Assembly (NCBI GenBank): GCA_034769895.1
Contig: CM068367.1
Location: 351,851,111 to 351,915,110 of the forward strand
From: Magicicada septendecula
Lineage: Eukaryota; Arthropoda; Insecta; Hemiptera; Cicadidae
Reading direction: 5' to 3'
Length of the DNA stretch: 64,000 nt
Under the pieces are notes generated by a model. That model searched no databases and was not told where the DNA came from. It saw only the letters and a program-made list of their open reading frames with translations. This document shows positions 1-12,014 of the stretch, piece after piece. Made by a program: the position numbers and the translations under genes. Numbering within the stretch: the stretch's first letter is position 1; each line of letters starts with the position of its first letter.

Positions 1-2885
1 TATAAAATATCGGAGCAGTATTTAATTTTACCAGTATTTACATATATCTATTCTTGTACTGTTCATTTGTTGTGACTGTGAGTTTACACAAACTGATAGC
101 ATCGGAGCCACAGTATTTTGTCAGGTGTTACCAGCTGGTTCGTACCATTACACAAGCCCCAGGCACGCCGTGAATTTGGTTTAAATTTGTAAATTAATAC
201 GCAACAGAAACAGTACTCACCAGAGAAAATTAAACCATGATGTAGGAACTGTCTTTCCTGATGTCATGATGTACAGTTCTGATAGTAACTACAGATGAAT
301 TACATAAATAGTTTTATCGGTTATTATTATTAAAAAACCGTTATACGTGTAGTGATTTATCTTAATTCAAAAAGAAAACGCGACTGTCGCTTTTGTTGGA
401 CATAATGTACGACCAGTAATGTACAAATAGTATAATATTTGTACATTTTTGTTGTGGTATAATGGTATGACCGACTTGCATAAAGTCATTGTGGACCATG
501 GTTAAATCTTTATTTTTATATGAATTAAACTTTAATGATCACTAATGCTAATGGCAATAATATACTTGTGTTGTCACTATGATACGATAGTCATTAAAGA
601 TAACACAAAATCAATGAAATCTATTACATTAAAAAAAGGACGTTTGCTTCTGTGCATTTCACAGACTTTCCATCCTTGTCCACGTATAGCGCCAGTCAAT
701 CAGGCTACGTACTATTGCGATGACCTCATGATTCGTGATTTTGAACCAATGGAATGCACTGTAAATACCAGAGGAATTGACAGTATATACAAAACAATAA
801 AACTTACTAATTCACAAGATAATAAAATTCACTAGTCCACACAATAAACCCAAATAATTTCTCCCATTATTTACTGCATAATGGGCCTACATGCATTTGC
901 TTCGTATCTTATTTAGGCGTCTTGTTGTTTCAGGAGACTTACATTTTCTATAAATATAGTTACTATACTTTGAAAAAATAAATCTATTTGGGTATTGTCT
1001 TCACTCTATAGTTACGCACACATTGGTGTGGCAGTACAGCCGGGTAACTTGCTGACCAACTACAGCTCTATAATTTACATTTTAAAGTCATTTTCAAATA
1101 GTTATACACACACACACACACACACACATACATTTTTACCATATTTCTTGACTTAATGTCAAATAAGCTCGTGAACTAAGCAGAATTATTACTGTTCACG
1201 AGTATTATTTTATTGTCAGATGTAGTAATCTTTAGTAGCAATGCTTTTGAAAAATAGCCTACAAGATAAAAGTGAACGCTGGCTTTGATGTTTAATATAC
1301 ATGAGGTTCGTTTGGAGGTTTCTCTGTGTTGTGTTCGTCCCAACCGATGATGATGTGATCGGTAGAGACAATGCTGCACCTTAATTCTCTTTACGTCGGC
1401 TGCCATTATCTTCAATTATAGTAGTGGAACAGTCCGGATACGTTTTCCCATCTTAAAATACCAGTAACACTATTTTTTAACAGGAATTCTTTTGTGCTAC
1501 TTGTGTAGTTTTGTAATATTCTTTACTACAAAAGTTCTTAGCTGAGATATTAGTAAACCAAGTAAAAGAAATAAATTATTTGTTTATTTAATAGCTTTTT
1601 AATAATATAAGATTATATTTGTAAATATTGTTTAATTGATTATTATTTAAAAAATCTAATAATTTTTTATACCAACTTTCATTATCTTACATTTGAACGT
1701 TGTTCAAGTTTACAATAAGGACGATATACTTAATATAATGGTACTATGTCCTACGTCGTATTTCGTAGTTTAATAAGTAAACAAAACATACCACAATTAG
1801 ACTTTATAATGCCGCAGATGCAGTAAGCCGTAATAATACTCGTACTATGCAGTAAGCTGCTTGTGAAAACTGAACAGACTTGAACGTACAGTTGGCTGTT
1901 GTCAGATGTTTTTTCGAGGTGGGACTTTTATTACACTTGTGACAAATCAGTGGAAAATCTATTTGTATAAGGACTAAGGTTTGAAAACAGGTGAATGACA
2001 TTTGTTGTTACAGATGAGAAATGAGGGCACCATATGACGTCCCGTTGCAGTCAGAGGGATATTAAATCATTTAGACTGCTGTGAACCGGTCCTGCCGTAA
2101 TTTACGAGACGTCAACCAAATAATCTGTTTTCATCGCAGTCAAGTTAACTTCCTTTGTGGTTACACAAAATTATTTATCATTTACATATTGAGAAAACTC
2201 ATATTAAGAATCAACCGCTAAATCTGGTGTAAAACAAAAAAGATCAAGCCGAATCCTACAGCTTAGTAGTACATTCTTTAGTACCACAGTAACACATTAT
2301 AATTAATGTACTATCAGCAGTTCACCTTTGCTACCGAACAAGAAATGTGGTGACGTATGCACGCATCACTTTAATACTACACGTTTAAAATACATTTAAC
2401 ACTGTTTCGGTGTGACTTGACTGTGTCTCACAATGTATTTCATGTAGCGAATAAAGAAACACACTTTAACAAAATATTCAATAAATTACACTTATATATA
2501 TAATGTACGAACATTAAATCTAATACGCATACAAAACTACAACTAAATACGTCTTCTAAACTTCTGAACAATGTTTCAGAACCAGTAATACCCCACCAAC
2601 ACAAGCACGCACTATCATTCAGTAGAACCCCCCCGCTCCTCAGGTGTCTCGGCAGCAAAACTGGTGTGCGTATAATAGTGTAGACCAGTCTTTGCTTAAT
2701 AGTTTTGCTTGTAGAGTTCTAGTATATACAGCGATCATACTTATAAACAAAGCAGTTCCTTTTCACTGAATAAAGTGACATTAAAAGTGAATCGTTATCG
2801 TGTTATACTTGTTACAACAGTCAATAATGTTTCATCATATATTATTTATCAACAAATATAAATTCATTTCTAGAGCAATGATTAA
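1..2885. other. AT-rich non-coding stretch, no gene recognised
   Basis: Nothing here resembles a known protein. The longest open frame (545-835, forward, 96 codons, ATG start) has no recognisable motif and lies in AT-rich DNA where frames of this length arise by chance. A short CA microsatellite lies at 1106-1128. I see no convincing promoter, RNA gene or repeat boundary. The segment may be intergenic or intronic. Confidence 0.5.
1106..1128. repeat. CA dinucleotide microsatellite
   Basis: Uninterrupted CA repeat of about 11 units, seen directly in the sequence. Confidence 0.95.
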
Positions 2886-3050
2886 TTTCGAGAGCTATTG
2901 TGCACTCATCCTCAGCAAAATCGCGAAGGCTGAGGATGAGAGCACAATAGCTCTCGAAACATGTTCCTAGTTAGGAAAATAAAATATCTTGAGGTAATTT
3001 CAGTATAAATAATAAATATATTATATAAATCAAGAAACGGATTGTAGCAA
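2886..3050 (+). mobile_element. 3' tail of a Penelope-like element with inverted terminal duplicate
   Basis: On the forward strand 2917-2970 reads as the last codons of a protein (ending AEDESTIALETCS, then TAG), followed by an AT-rich tail. The same pattern, a KAED...ETC-type C-terminus, a stop and then a tail containing TCTTGAGGTAA, occurs on the reverse strand of the Penelope-like pseudogene at 12.0-12.8 kb. I therefore read this as a severely 5'-truncated copy of that family. Positions 2886-2916 are an inverted copy of 2929-2959 (30 of 31 matches), giving a 31-bp stem with a 12-nt loop. Penelope-like elements are known to leave truncated and partly inverted copies. Confidence 0.6.
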
Positions 3051-3056
3051 AAATAG

Positions 3057-4829
3057 TTTATATATTACAACGCTCCTTTTATCTAACACACTTATCTAAT
3101 ATTTTGAATGTTAGATAAAACGTTACTTACCCGTGAGATTACTTTACCTGGGCGCCAGAACAAATCCCAGATATTAATGACACGGTTCCAGCTTAGCTCA
3201 GAGCATAGAGACACAAATTCTCAGGATTCGTTCAGTGATTGTGGATTCAAGGGGAATCGTTACAAGTAACACTTTAAGATTTTCTTGAGTATGTTTAATT
3301 AACGTTTTAATTATTTTTAAACTTCTTGAAAATGTTAATTGTAGGACTTATTGCTACCCTAACTCTTATAATTAACGAGTGTGTGTGAAAAGTAAAGATT
3401 AAGACGTTCAAACGACCTATTACTCTTATCTGGTTTAATTAAGAGATTGATATCTCCCAACCAGTGCTAAAGAACAGGTTTACAATAATTTGCACGTCCA
3501 ATACTACACCTCACTTTCCATTCGACACTCCTATTCTATGTTATAGCTAATCTTACACATTAAATACAAAGTATGTGATTCTTAGTGTCTTTTAAAAATT
3601 GTTTATTGCTTTTTATTATTTGTTTAGTGCTTATTTCATTGATCAATGAATCTATTTCTTACTGTTTGATGCGTCTACCGAAGACAGGAATCCGTAGAGG
3701 TCCTCCTTTTGATGGGTTAGCACAGAAGAAATGATGTTGATCAATCTTGTAGAAAGATGCTCTGGCATTACAGATGCTGTAGCTCTCTGTTGCTCAGGTC
3801 ACTTCACGGCTGATTATTAATTAATTAATTAATAATTTAATTAATTAACGTTGTTTTACACAGCGAGAGTTATTGAACTGTACTAGTTCCTCTACTGCGG
3901 ACTCTTCGATCGGATCTTCAATGCGCTAGTCGTGTATAAATTACGTGCAAAAATTTTTCAATTTCGCAAAGTTGTATTTAAGTAGAAGTTCGAGAAGTAG
4001 TCCGCAGTAGAGGAACTAGTACAGTTCAACAACTCTCGCTGTGTAAAACAACGTTAATTAATTAAATTATTAATTAATTAATTAATAATCAGCCGTGAAG
4101 TGACCTGAGCAACAGAGAGCTACAGCATCTGTAATTGCCAGAGCATCTTTCTACAAGATTGATCAACATCATTTCTTCTGTGCTAACCCATCAAAAGGAG
4201 GACCTCTACGGATTCCTGTCTTCGGTCAACGCATAAAACAGTAAGAAATAGATTCATTGATCAATGAAATAAGCACTAAACAAATAATAAAAAGCAATAA
4301 ACAATTTTTAAAAGACACTAAGAATCACACACTTTGTATTGTAAGATTAGCTATAACATAGAATAGGAGTGTCGAATGGAAAGTGAGGTGTAGTATTGGA
4401 CGTGCAAATTATTGTAAACCTATTCTTTAGCACTGGTTGGGAGATATCAATCTCGTAATTAAACCAGATAAGAGCAATAGGTCGTTTGAACGTCTTAATC
4501 TTTACTTTTCGCACACACTCGTTAATTATAAGAGTTAGGGTAGCAATAAGTCCTACAATTAACATTTTCAAGAAGTTTAAAAATAATTAAAACGTTAATT
4601 AAACATACTCAAGAAAATCTTAAAGTGTTATTTGTAACGATTCCCCTTGAATCTACAATCACTGAACGAATCCTGAGAATTTGTGTCTCTATGCTCTGAG
4701 CTAAGCTGGAACCGTGTCATCAATATCTGGGATTTGTTCTGGCGCCCAGGTAAAGTAATCTCACGGGTAAGTAACGTTTCATCTAACATTCAAAATATTA
4801 GATAAGTGTGTTAGATAAAAGGAGCGTTG

Positions 4830-4838
<9 letters not shown>
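3057..4838. repeat. Giant palindrome of two head-to-head LTR-like units
   Basis: The left arm (3057-3903) and right arm (3999-4838) are inverted copies about 845 bp long, around a 95-bp loop (3904-3998). Differences are few, mostly single bases, so the arms are young or kept alike by conversion. Read forward, the right arm holds an ATTTAAG TATA-like site (about 3976-3982), a long middle section, and near its end GTTCTGGCGCCCAGGTAAAG, which resembles the junction between an LTR and a tRNA primer-binding site. The left arm carries the same in reverse. A diverged third copy in forward orientation at 24689-25605 shows that the loop sequence is part of the unit. No protein is encoded; the open frame at 4347-4571 (reverse) and its mirror in the left arm look like chance. 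A (TA)n tract borders the right end only. Confidence 0.85.

Positions 4839-4864
<26 letters not shown>
4831..4864. repeat. TA microsatellite at the right end of the palindrome
   Basis: Pure TA/AT alternation that begins inside the last bases of the right palindrome arm. The left end carries only a few AT units, so the tract expanded, or was the target, on one side. Confidence 0.9.
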
Positions 4865-4866
<2 letters not shown>

Positions 4867-7180
4867 GAATTATAGTATGCGTTACAGGTCTACGATGGAC
4901 AAAACTGGAAAGAAAGTGTTAACAGTTTTGCAACCATGCAAACCAAATGTAATTACTGAAATATTGAAGGAAAGATAGGTGTAATGTAAAGAAATAAGAA
5001 TCGCTAAAGAAACAGACATTAGGTAATTTGTCAGTATTACACAGCAGATTTGCTAAACCGATAAGCAGTAACAATCTCTAGAGAACAATCAACGTGATAC
5101 AGTAAAACAGACACTAGATGTCAGTAGGGTAACAGACCGAATTCGATGGCTGTAGTACATTTCGGTGGATCTCGCTGTAATCGCGATCGTATTTTGACCT
5201 ACAGAATTTCACTGTTGTTCTACAGCTGTGTTCCACATCCCCCCTCACTGTTTCTGATACACCAGTGTTTTGGTTCGCCGTCCCCTTTTTAAAGACAATT
5301 GTTTTCCGTGCCCCTCGGGAAAAGTCTGTTCATGAATTTATTCGTCACAATTCGATCCCTCCGTAATGAGTTTTTTTTTCATACCACTGGAGATTTGTAA
5401 CTATAGAAACAAATGAATATGATAGAACAATGAGGGGTTTTGTTGGCACAGTATTGGTAGTTTAGTAAGCAAAACGACTACATGACTGACTCCGTACCAC
5501 ATATCGACGGTAAATTTGTTCAACACGACACACACGGACCGTATGAGATTTCCAGTTCAACATTGTAAATAACTGAAACAGACGATGAGACACGTAAAAA
5601 TTCTAATACTGGATTTTTCATAAAACGGTACACTTGAAATGCTTATGCGACCAATACTTGTTAGCATCTTTGTAATCAATATAATAACTTATTCTTTTAT
5701 AACGGAGGCTAAACCTAAACTAAATACTGTGAGGTATACAGCAGAATACGATAAGAAATTAAAGGTCATAACTACTTAAAATCAACAGTTAACTGTCGTG
5801 ATTAACACAAATAACATACGTACTAATAGTACAGAAAACGATACTTCTAACAATCGTCATCACCGGTAACAATGCCAGAAAGTTAATAATATATATACAT
5901 TGAAGGAAACAGATGATGATTAAAAAAACTGCATTTTGCTCGAATCGTAATTTGTTTTATAGCTATCTTACAGTAATTTAACACATTAAGTATGATTTGA
6001 CTAAAACTAATTCTCATAAACCTAATACAAAATTATTTTTTTGAAACCAAAAATTAAGTATTGATATTTTGATGAGTTTTTTGGCTGAAAATAAGCTGTT
6101 CGGAATAGGATTAAACACCAACAGTAGAGCTAATAATGGTTTCTTTGAGTACATTAATGTCTACAATTAATTTAAAAAAAATTACAGGCATTGCACAAAT
6201 GCAATGCACATAGAAGGGCATTGAAAATGCTTCAATAAATCTAAAAAATATATATATATATATATTTATGTTCATTCACCAATCAATGAGTTCATTCTTC
6301 ATTTACCAATGTACAGATTATAAGTTAAATGTAGTCGCATTCATAAGCGAAGTTTTATATGTGTACTACGTTATTGACAACAAAGAAGTAGTTTCTATGG
6401 AAACTCACCGGTTCCCATTTTCGATCACGCACCAGCGGTCGTTTTCAAATGTGCGACACGTCCTTATAAACATTTTCAATGTTAAAAAATATTTTTTCAC
6501 AGGTAGCACATTTTAGTGATATATAGTATTATTTTTTACTAGTTTTACTAATCAACGTTTCTTTTACAACATAAATTTGTGATTTAAATTATACACTTAA
6601 GTATACTAAAGTAAAAATTGTTTTTCTACGTCTTTTATTATGAACATAAATATTGTATTTCAATAATAGAAACAATTAAATATACAAACAGTAAACTACA
6701 GGCACCTGTGCAATATCGTAATAATTTACATAAACGTATGAAATCGCTCACCCTTTTTGTTGTTTACAGAACTGTGCCCCTAATACTGTACTGTGACATT
6801 GGCACGTAGAAAACCTGTAAAATTATAATTATTATTATAATGCTGCAACAAAATGTTATTATAAGATTATAATTTTTACAATCAGATTAAGTCGATCGAT
6901 ATCATTGTTTCTAACCAGCTTACGAAACTATCAGAAATACAAATACTATTCATGATCATAACGGTCAAAAGTATTATATTATTAGCACACAAATAGGATA
7001 TTGTTACGACATTACAGAAGAATCTACGTGTTTATCGAATGTTCCAGTTGAATCCAGATTCTCGACGCATTAGCTAGACTGTACCAGAAGCCGTGCGAAC
7101 AGTGGCAAACGCAATGAATTACGCTCTAATGTTTTCCTTTATTGTTAATGCGCAGTATGGAATAATCTAGTATTTCGGGT
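4865..7180. other. AT-rich non-coding stretch
   Basis: No recognisable coding sequence. The open frames at 6268-6516 and 6618-6809 lack ATG starts at their ends and show no motif. A short AT run lies at about 6249-6266. Confidence 0.5.
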
Positions 7181-7187
7181 TGGGGGG

Positions 7188-7217
7188 CATAAATACCAGT
7201 ACTCAACGACGTTCAGT
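7188..7217 (+). promoter_or_regulatory. Candidate core promoter (TATA box plus initiator)
   Basis: A G run is followed by CATAAATA at 7188-7195, and 26-27 bases downstream by TTCAGT (7212-7217), the arthropod-type initiator (TCAGT). This spacing is typical of TATA-initiator promoters. A direct repeat of CAGTTTCAGTT surrounds the putative start site. Whether it drives a host gene or a mobile element is not known; a candidate coding exon lies 2.1 kb downstream on the same strand. Confidence 0.4.
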
Positions 7218-7219
7218 TT

Positions 7220-7668
7220 CAGTTATAGTTGCGATATATTATAGTGCGGTTCGAGTTTATTGTCGGGCGATTACAAGTGATTACTCTGCGTTCAAGTGGT
7301 TGTTGTGGCGAAGTGTTGTGTTTTATAATCGGGCGGTATAATTGTAATACAATTGTGTTTTATTACAGTTGACATTTTACTGGGTGTGAACAACTTTTAT
7401 TTGATTTGTTGTAAGCGACTGTGTTGTTAATTACGAACTGTATAACTGTGATAATTAAAGACAGTTATTGTTGCGATTTATACCAGTGCGGTTTGAAGTA
7501 TTGTGGCGAAGTGTTGTGTTTTATAATCGGGCGGTATAATTGTAATACAATTGTGTTTTATATTAGTTAACATTTTATTAAGTGTGAACAATTTTTATTT
7601 TATTTGTTGTAAGAGACTGCGTTGTTAATTACGAACTATTTAACTGTGATAATTAAAGCTGGTAATTA
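7220..7668. repeat. 198-bp tandem repeat, about 2.3 copies
   Basis: The block starting TTGTGGCGAAGTGTTGTG at 7303 recurs at 7501 and stays closely similar to about 7668. A partial, more diverged unit precedes it (about 7222-7302, with the shared phrase AGTGCGGTT). It lies directly downstream of the candidate promoter and would form part of any 5' untranslated leader. Confidence 0.85.
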
Positions 7669-8684
7669 GTGACTTAATTGGTGTCTTGTATTTAGTTTTC
7701 CACTGTACCATACGACGACCAAGTAGACCGTCGTAACAGTATGTAAAGTGGTAGGCCTACTGTTAAGACTGGTGAACAGGTAGGAGTGATAGTAGGCCTA
7801 CAGGCAGGTGTAGTAACAGTAACAACAGTAAGGGTGAAGACAGTGACACACCAAAACTAAATGGTACAACCTGTCCAACAGTCTCATTAAGTAAGTGCTA
7901 GACATGGTAACAGAGTCGATATTAATGCTCTATACTATTGGCAGCCGGTCTTTCCAACATACGTGTTAACTGTTTTTGTGCAATTTGTGGTTTTCCTTGT
8001 TAAAGACTATTTAATACAGTATTAAAATACTTGGATGTAATTTTTTACGATGGCCTTTATGGGTTCAGCTCTGAATTGTTTTAAAAATTATAGTATCCCC
8101 GTCTTGTTTTTTCTACATGTAAAGGAATAAAACTTGAAATAAGTCCGACTTGAATAGTGATTATATTTTCAATAGAATTCAAACAGTAGTTTTATTGGAT
8201 ATAGAAACGGACAACATATCAAAGTTTGAATTCAGATGTAGCGTGCGGCAAAACGTAGAAAGCCTAAACATCATCATCATCATTATCTTTACAGCACGCC
8301 ATAGGCAAGATGCTGCCTTTTCCGCCTTCAAAACTCCTCCAGCCATCTTTTCCTGGGTCTACCCACAGACCTGTGTCCTATAAGTTTGTATTTCCAAACT
8401 TGTTTTGCCAGTCTAGAATCTGACATTCTTTCTAAGTGTTTTTCCACCGTTGTTTGTCATCTTTTAATTTTTCATTCAAGTTAAAAACTTGTAACTCTTC
8501 TCTTATGGCCTCATTTCTTATACGTACAAGTTTAGGCAACTTTTTAACTCGTCCTAAGAACGCAATTTCCGAGCCCAAAACATAATAGATCTAATAATAG
8601 ACCCTACTCAAAGCCAAACCCACGTCCTGAACAATATATACACAATTATTAGTCTTTGACAGTATACAAACCACCTTTTCAAAA

Positions 8685-8723
<39 letters not shown>

Positions 8724-9297
8724 GAAATGTTTAAATTGTTTTGTTGATTATTTAATTATTTTCCAGACTGATAATGGTCCACTGTAACTGTTGTACTTTT
8801 AGGTAACTGCAAAATAACATTGCTATAATAATATTGATTAAAGTTATATTACAATTTATTTTTAACTAAATTCATAATATTTGATAAATGAGTATTATTG
8901 TTTTTGTCCGATGAGATACATATAAGCTTTGGCGCCAGTTTCATAGATTTCATTGTAATGATTAATGTTATTTGATCCGTATAACAATTACATCAACCAT
9001 AAACTAATTTTATTTGTGGTTTGTATTAAATGTTACCGTACAAATAAGATGAGTTTAAGTACACTGTATCAATGTACGTTATTCATGCAGAAGCAACATG
9101 CTCACTTGTTTTGAAAGTGAGCGCTAATTATTTCAAATTCATAACAAACAAATTAATATTATTTATGAGATTTTAAATTAATATTCTTGTAAAAACATAA
9201 CGAGACAGAACAGCTTCTTGTGGTTATAGACTGAATTTGTGAGTTTAGTTATCTCCTTTTGAAAACTAATATCCGGTTACTCTGTTTTTGTTATCAG
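7669..9297. other. Non-coding stretch with a TG microsatellite
   Basis: No protein recognised. It contains two TAGGCCTA octamers (about 7752 and 7793), a possible splice donor GTAAGTGC near 7890, and a TG microsatellite at 8686-8722. If the promoter at 7.19 kb and the exon at 9.3 kb belong together, part of this would be an intron. Confidence 0.35.
8686..8722. repeat. TG dinucleotide microsatellite
   Basis: Uninterrupted TG run of about 18 units. Confidence 0.95.
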
Positions 9298-9342
9298 GAA
9301 ACTTATTTGTTAACAATGAGTCAACAGTGTCCTTTGTTGCAG
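9298..9342 (+). CDS. Candidate small first coding exon (9 codons)
   Basis: A pyrimidine-rich stretch ends in TTATCAG at 9297, an acceptor-like site. An 18-bp leader follows, then ATG at 9316 with sequence AACAATGA around it, nine codons (MSQQCPLLQ), and a strong donor, CAG followed by GTAAGG, at 9342/9343 in phase 0. Acceptor, start codon and donor are all in the right order, as in an exon that carries the first codons of a gene with an upstream untranslated exon. No following exon was identified and the peptide is too short to assign. The chance of coincidence is real. Confidence 0.25.
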
Positions 9343-10296
9343 GTAAGGGTTAATACTTGTTTAATTTTACGTTAAGTTGTTTATTTGTTTAGTTTACTAT
9401 TTTTACCACCCAGAATAAAAACTCAACAAAAAAAGAGTATATAAAGTCTGTTGATAATGAATACTAAACGAGTACATTGAAATCTAATGATTGAAATATT
9501 ATTTTAAATGCAAAAATTCTTTCGTTGATAAATGTCGTGCACTGTAGCCAAACGTTTATTTCATTATTATTTAATGTTAAACCTGTAGAAATTTAAATGA
9601 TTGGCGCTGTTGGGTGGGACGGAAACAAGTTATAATTCTCGTCGGCAGTTACACCTGTTCAGTTAGAGAGTGACGTGATCACTCAGGACAACGCTCCTCC
9701 TTAACTGCTAACATCGATTGCTATTATTCTCAATTAGAGGAACACCCTGTCTCGTCGTTAGTTACTCTTCACCACAGGGTAACTGCACCTCCGTTTCAGC
9801 AAACAAACAATCTGCCGTTGTAAACGTGTTAACGCTCAAATAACGAACTAAATGTTGATTTAAATTGTTTTTTATGAATAAAAATTATTTTGAATGATTA
9901 AATAACGCCGAAAATTTATTGAATCTATTGTACGCTAAGACAGATTATTTCTGTTTATTTGTGATACGGATAACTCAGGGTTTCTGCACGTAATATTTTG
10001 ATTATTAATTATGAATTTAGTAGACATAGTTAGAGGGGAATGACAGTAATAACCATAACTAACATTAATGTAGGACATTAATTCACAACTACATTTTAAA
10101 AATGTAGGAGACCTACAACAAAAACTTGCAACATTAATTTTGTCTATTTATTAAATCATTTTTACTATTATTAAAAATAAAATATATAAAATAATTGAAT
10201 TTACTATTATTTCGTTATACATAATTATTATTGTATATATTAATAATGTGTGAGCGATTTGAAGTTGCTGTGAGCTGTAGTATACATACATACATA

Positions 10297-10348
10297 TGTG
10301 TGTGTGTGTGTGTGTGCGTGCGCGCGCGCGCGTGTAGAGAGAGAGAGT
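10297..10348. repeat. Compound TG / CG / GA microsatellite
   Basis: A TG run passes into a CG run and then a GA run. Alternating TG and CG is the classic sequence type that can adopt Z-form DNA. A mirror compound repeat (CG then CA) lies 250 bp downstream at 10593-10627. Confidence 0.9.
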
Positions 10349-10592
10349 AACTGTGTATATGTAAAATTGATGGTATAATTAAAGCCATAACTAATATAAG
10401 TTTCCTATCACAATTAATATCCATAATTAACATTCCTCTCACAAGATTTGTTTTTACAAGACTATAAGGCTAACGTAGTAGTTTTCAAAGCAGGTTTATG
10501 GAGCAAAAATTCTTATAAATTTTATAAATTCCAAGCAAAAAATAAAAGGGAAACGAGAAAGAAGAACATAAACACGCATTTCTACACACGAT

Positions 10593-10627
10593 ACGCGCGC
10601 GCGCACGCACGCACACACACACACACA
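10593..10627. repeat. Compound CG / CA microsatellite
   Basis: A CG run, then CACG steps, then a CA run; close to the reverse complement of the compound repeat at 10297-10348. Confidence 0.9.
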
Positions 10628-12014
10628 AATACACAATAATTCACATCCCTAACTCACATTATAAATATATTTGTCAATGTATAATGAATATATTGTGTAA
10701 AAGTAAATTAAGAACTGGTTTAAATAAATGTGCCAACTTTAGAGACTCTTTTTTACCGTCCTTGTATAGTATATTTTACAACTTTCTACACACTAAATTC
10801 CGTGTAGTATGTATTACATACTTTAACCAGTGTATTACCAATTATGTTTCTACAAACATAATTTAGAAAGCACTAAGCAAACGATAAGCAAATATATTTC
10901 AAAACTTCTTCCATTAATTGTAGGATAATTGACTGAAACTTAGATTCCTGTTCTGACAAGACGTAAGTTTATTTTAAGTAAATTAACTATATTAAGTTAT
11001 TTATTTTTTAAACTTATTTAATTAGTTAAACTTAAATAAATCAATAGTAAGTTATTTTATGTAGCTGAACACGTAATAGGGTAAACTGCAAAGTTGTCAT
11101 TTGAAACCTCAAAATTAATTTTATTATCTAATAATGGTTCTTTGATATTCACGAGATACAGTGCGGAAAATCAGGTGATGGGAAAAAATTACAACGTTGA
11201 CAGTTGTCTTTCCTTGTATGTAAGCTTTAATGCTCTTTATTAAGTCTCAACATGTTTACTTGACTTACATGTGGGTATGTATAGATTGACACATATAGGC
11301 CTACTTATGTCTAGTATAAGTAGTAGGCTGCAGGTATACTATAAAAGTACACACATAGTATACAGGTAAATGTAAAACTCCTTGTTTTCTTATAACATTT
11401 ATGCAGCTCTCATTTAGACATTCTTTACTCGGAGATGTCGTCACAATGACGTCAACTTCATCGTTTCCGTCACTGAACATCCCGTTAAAGAATCGTGGAA
11501 ACTTAATGAAACTGTTCGTTTAATATTTCCTGTGACCTCGCCTGCATGAATAGATGTTTTACAAAAGAATGTATAAGGTTTCTGAAACGGTTGATTAGAT
11601 TCAAAATGCTTGATTATTACGCATAACTTTTGATCTTTCTGCCTTCACCTCTTACACCTTTCTTGAAATCAATTTTAATTTCGGAAACGGAAATGTATAG
11701 CTGTAAACTTTCATTCGTAAATAAAGTCTGTTTACTCTTGTTTACTTACTACATTATTGTATTAATTATTATTGTTACAAGAATAGAGTAAATGGTGTTC
11801 TTATAATAGTGGAGTAAATCATTAAACACAACAGAAACCGATAACACACTTTGTTTTTACGAGTATATAACATGTATTATATTTATATAATTTATATATA
11901 AGAAACATAATAATAATAATAATAATAATTAATAAATAAAGTGAAAACATTGTAATAAATAAATATAATAAATATTATTCGAGTTACTAAATTCTCTTAT
12001 GGTATTTAGTCTCG

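Larger units (their letters stand above)
9343..12014. other. AT-rich non-coding stretch with mixed GT/GC/GA repeats
   Basis: No protein recognised. Open frames at 10215-10442 (reverse) and 10448-10639 (forward) are generated by dinucleotide repeats. A TAGGCCTA octamer lies at 11296. Confidence 0.5.

Noticed and set aside
4347-4571. 74-codon reverse frame within the palindrome right arm (mirrored in the left arm)
   Set aside because: Preserved in both arms only because they are near-identical copies; the diverged copy at 25 kb does not keep it, so there is no sign of selection.
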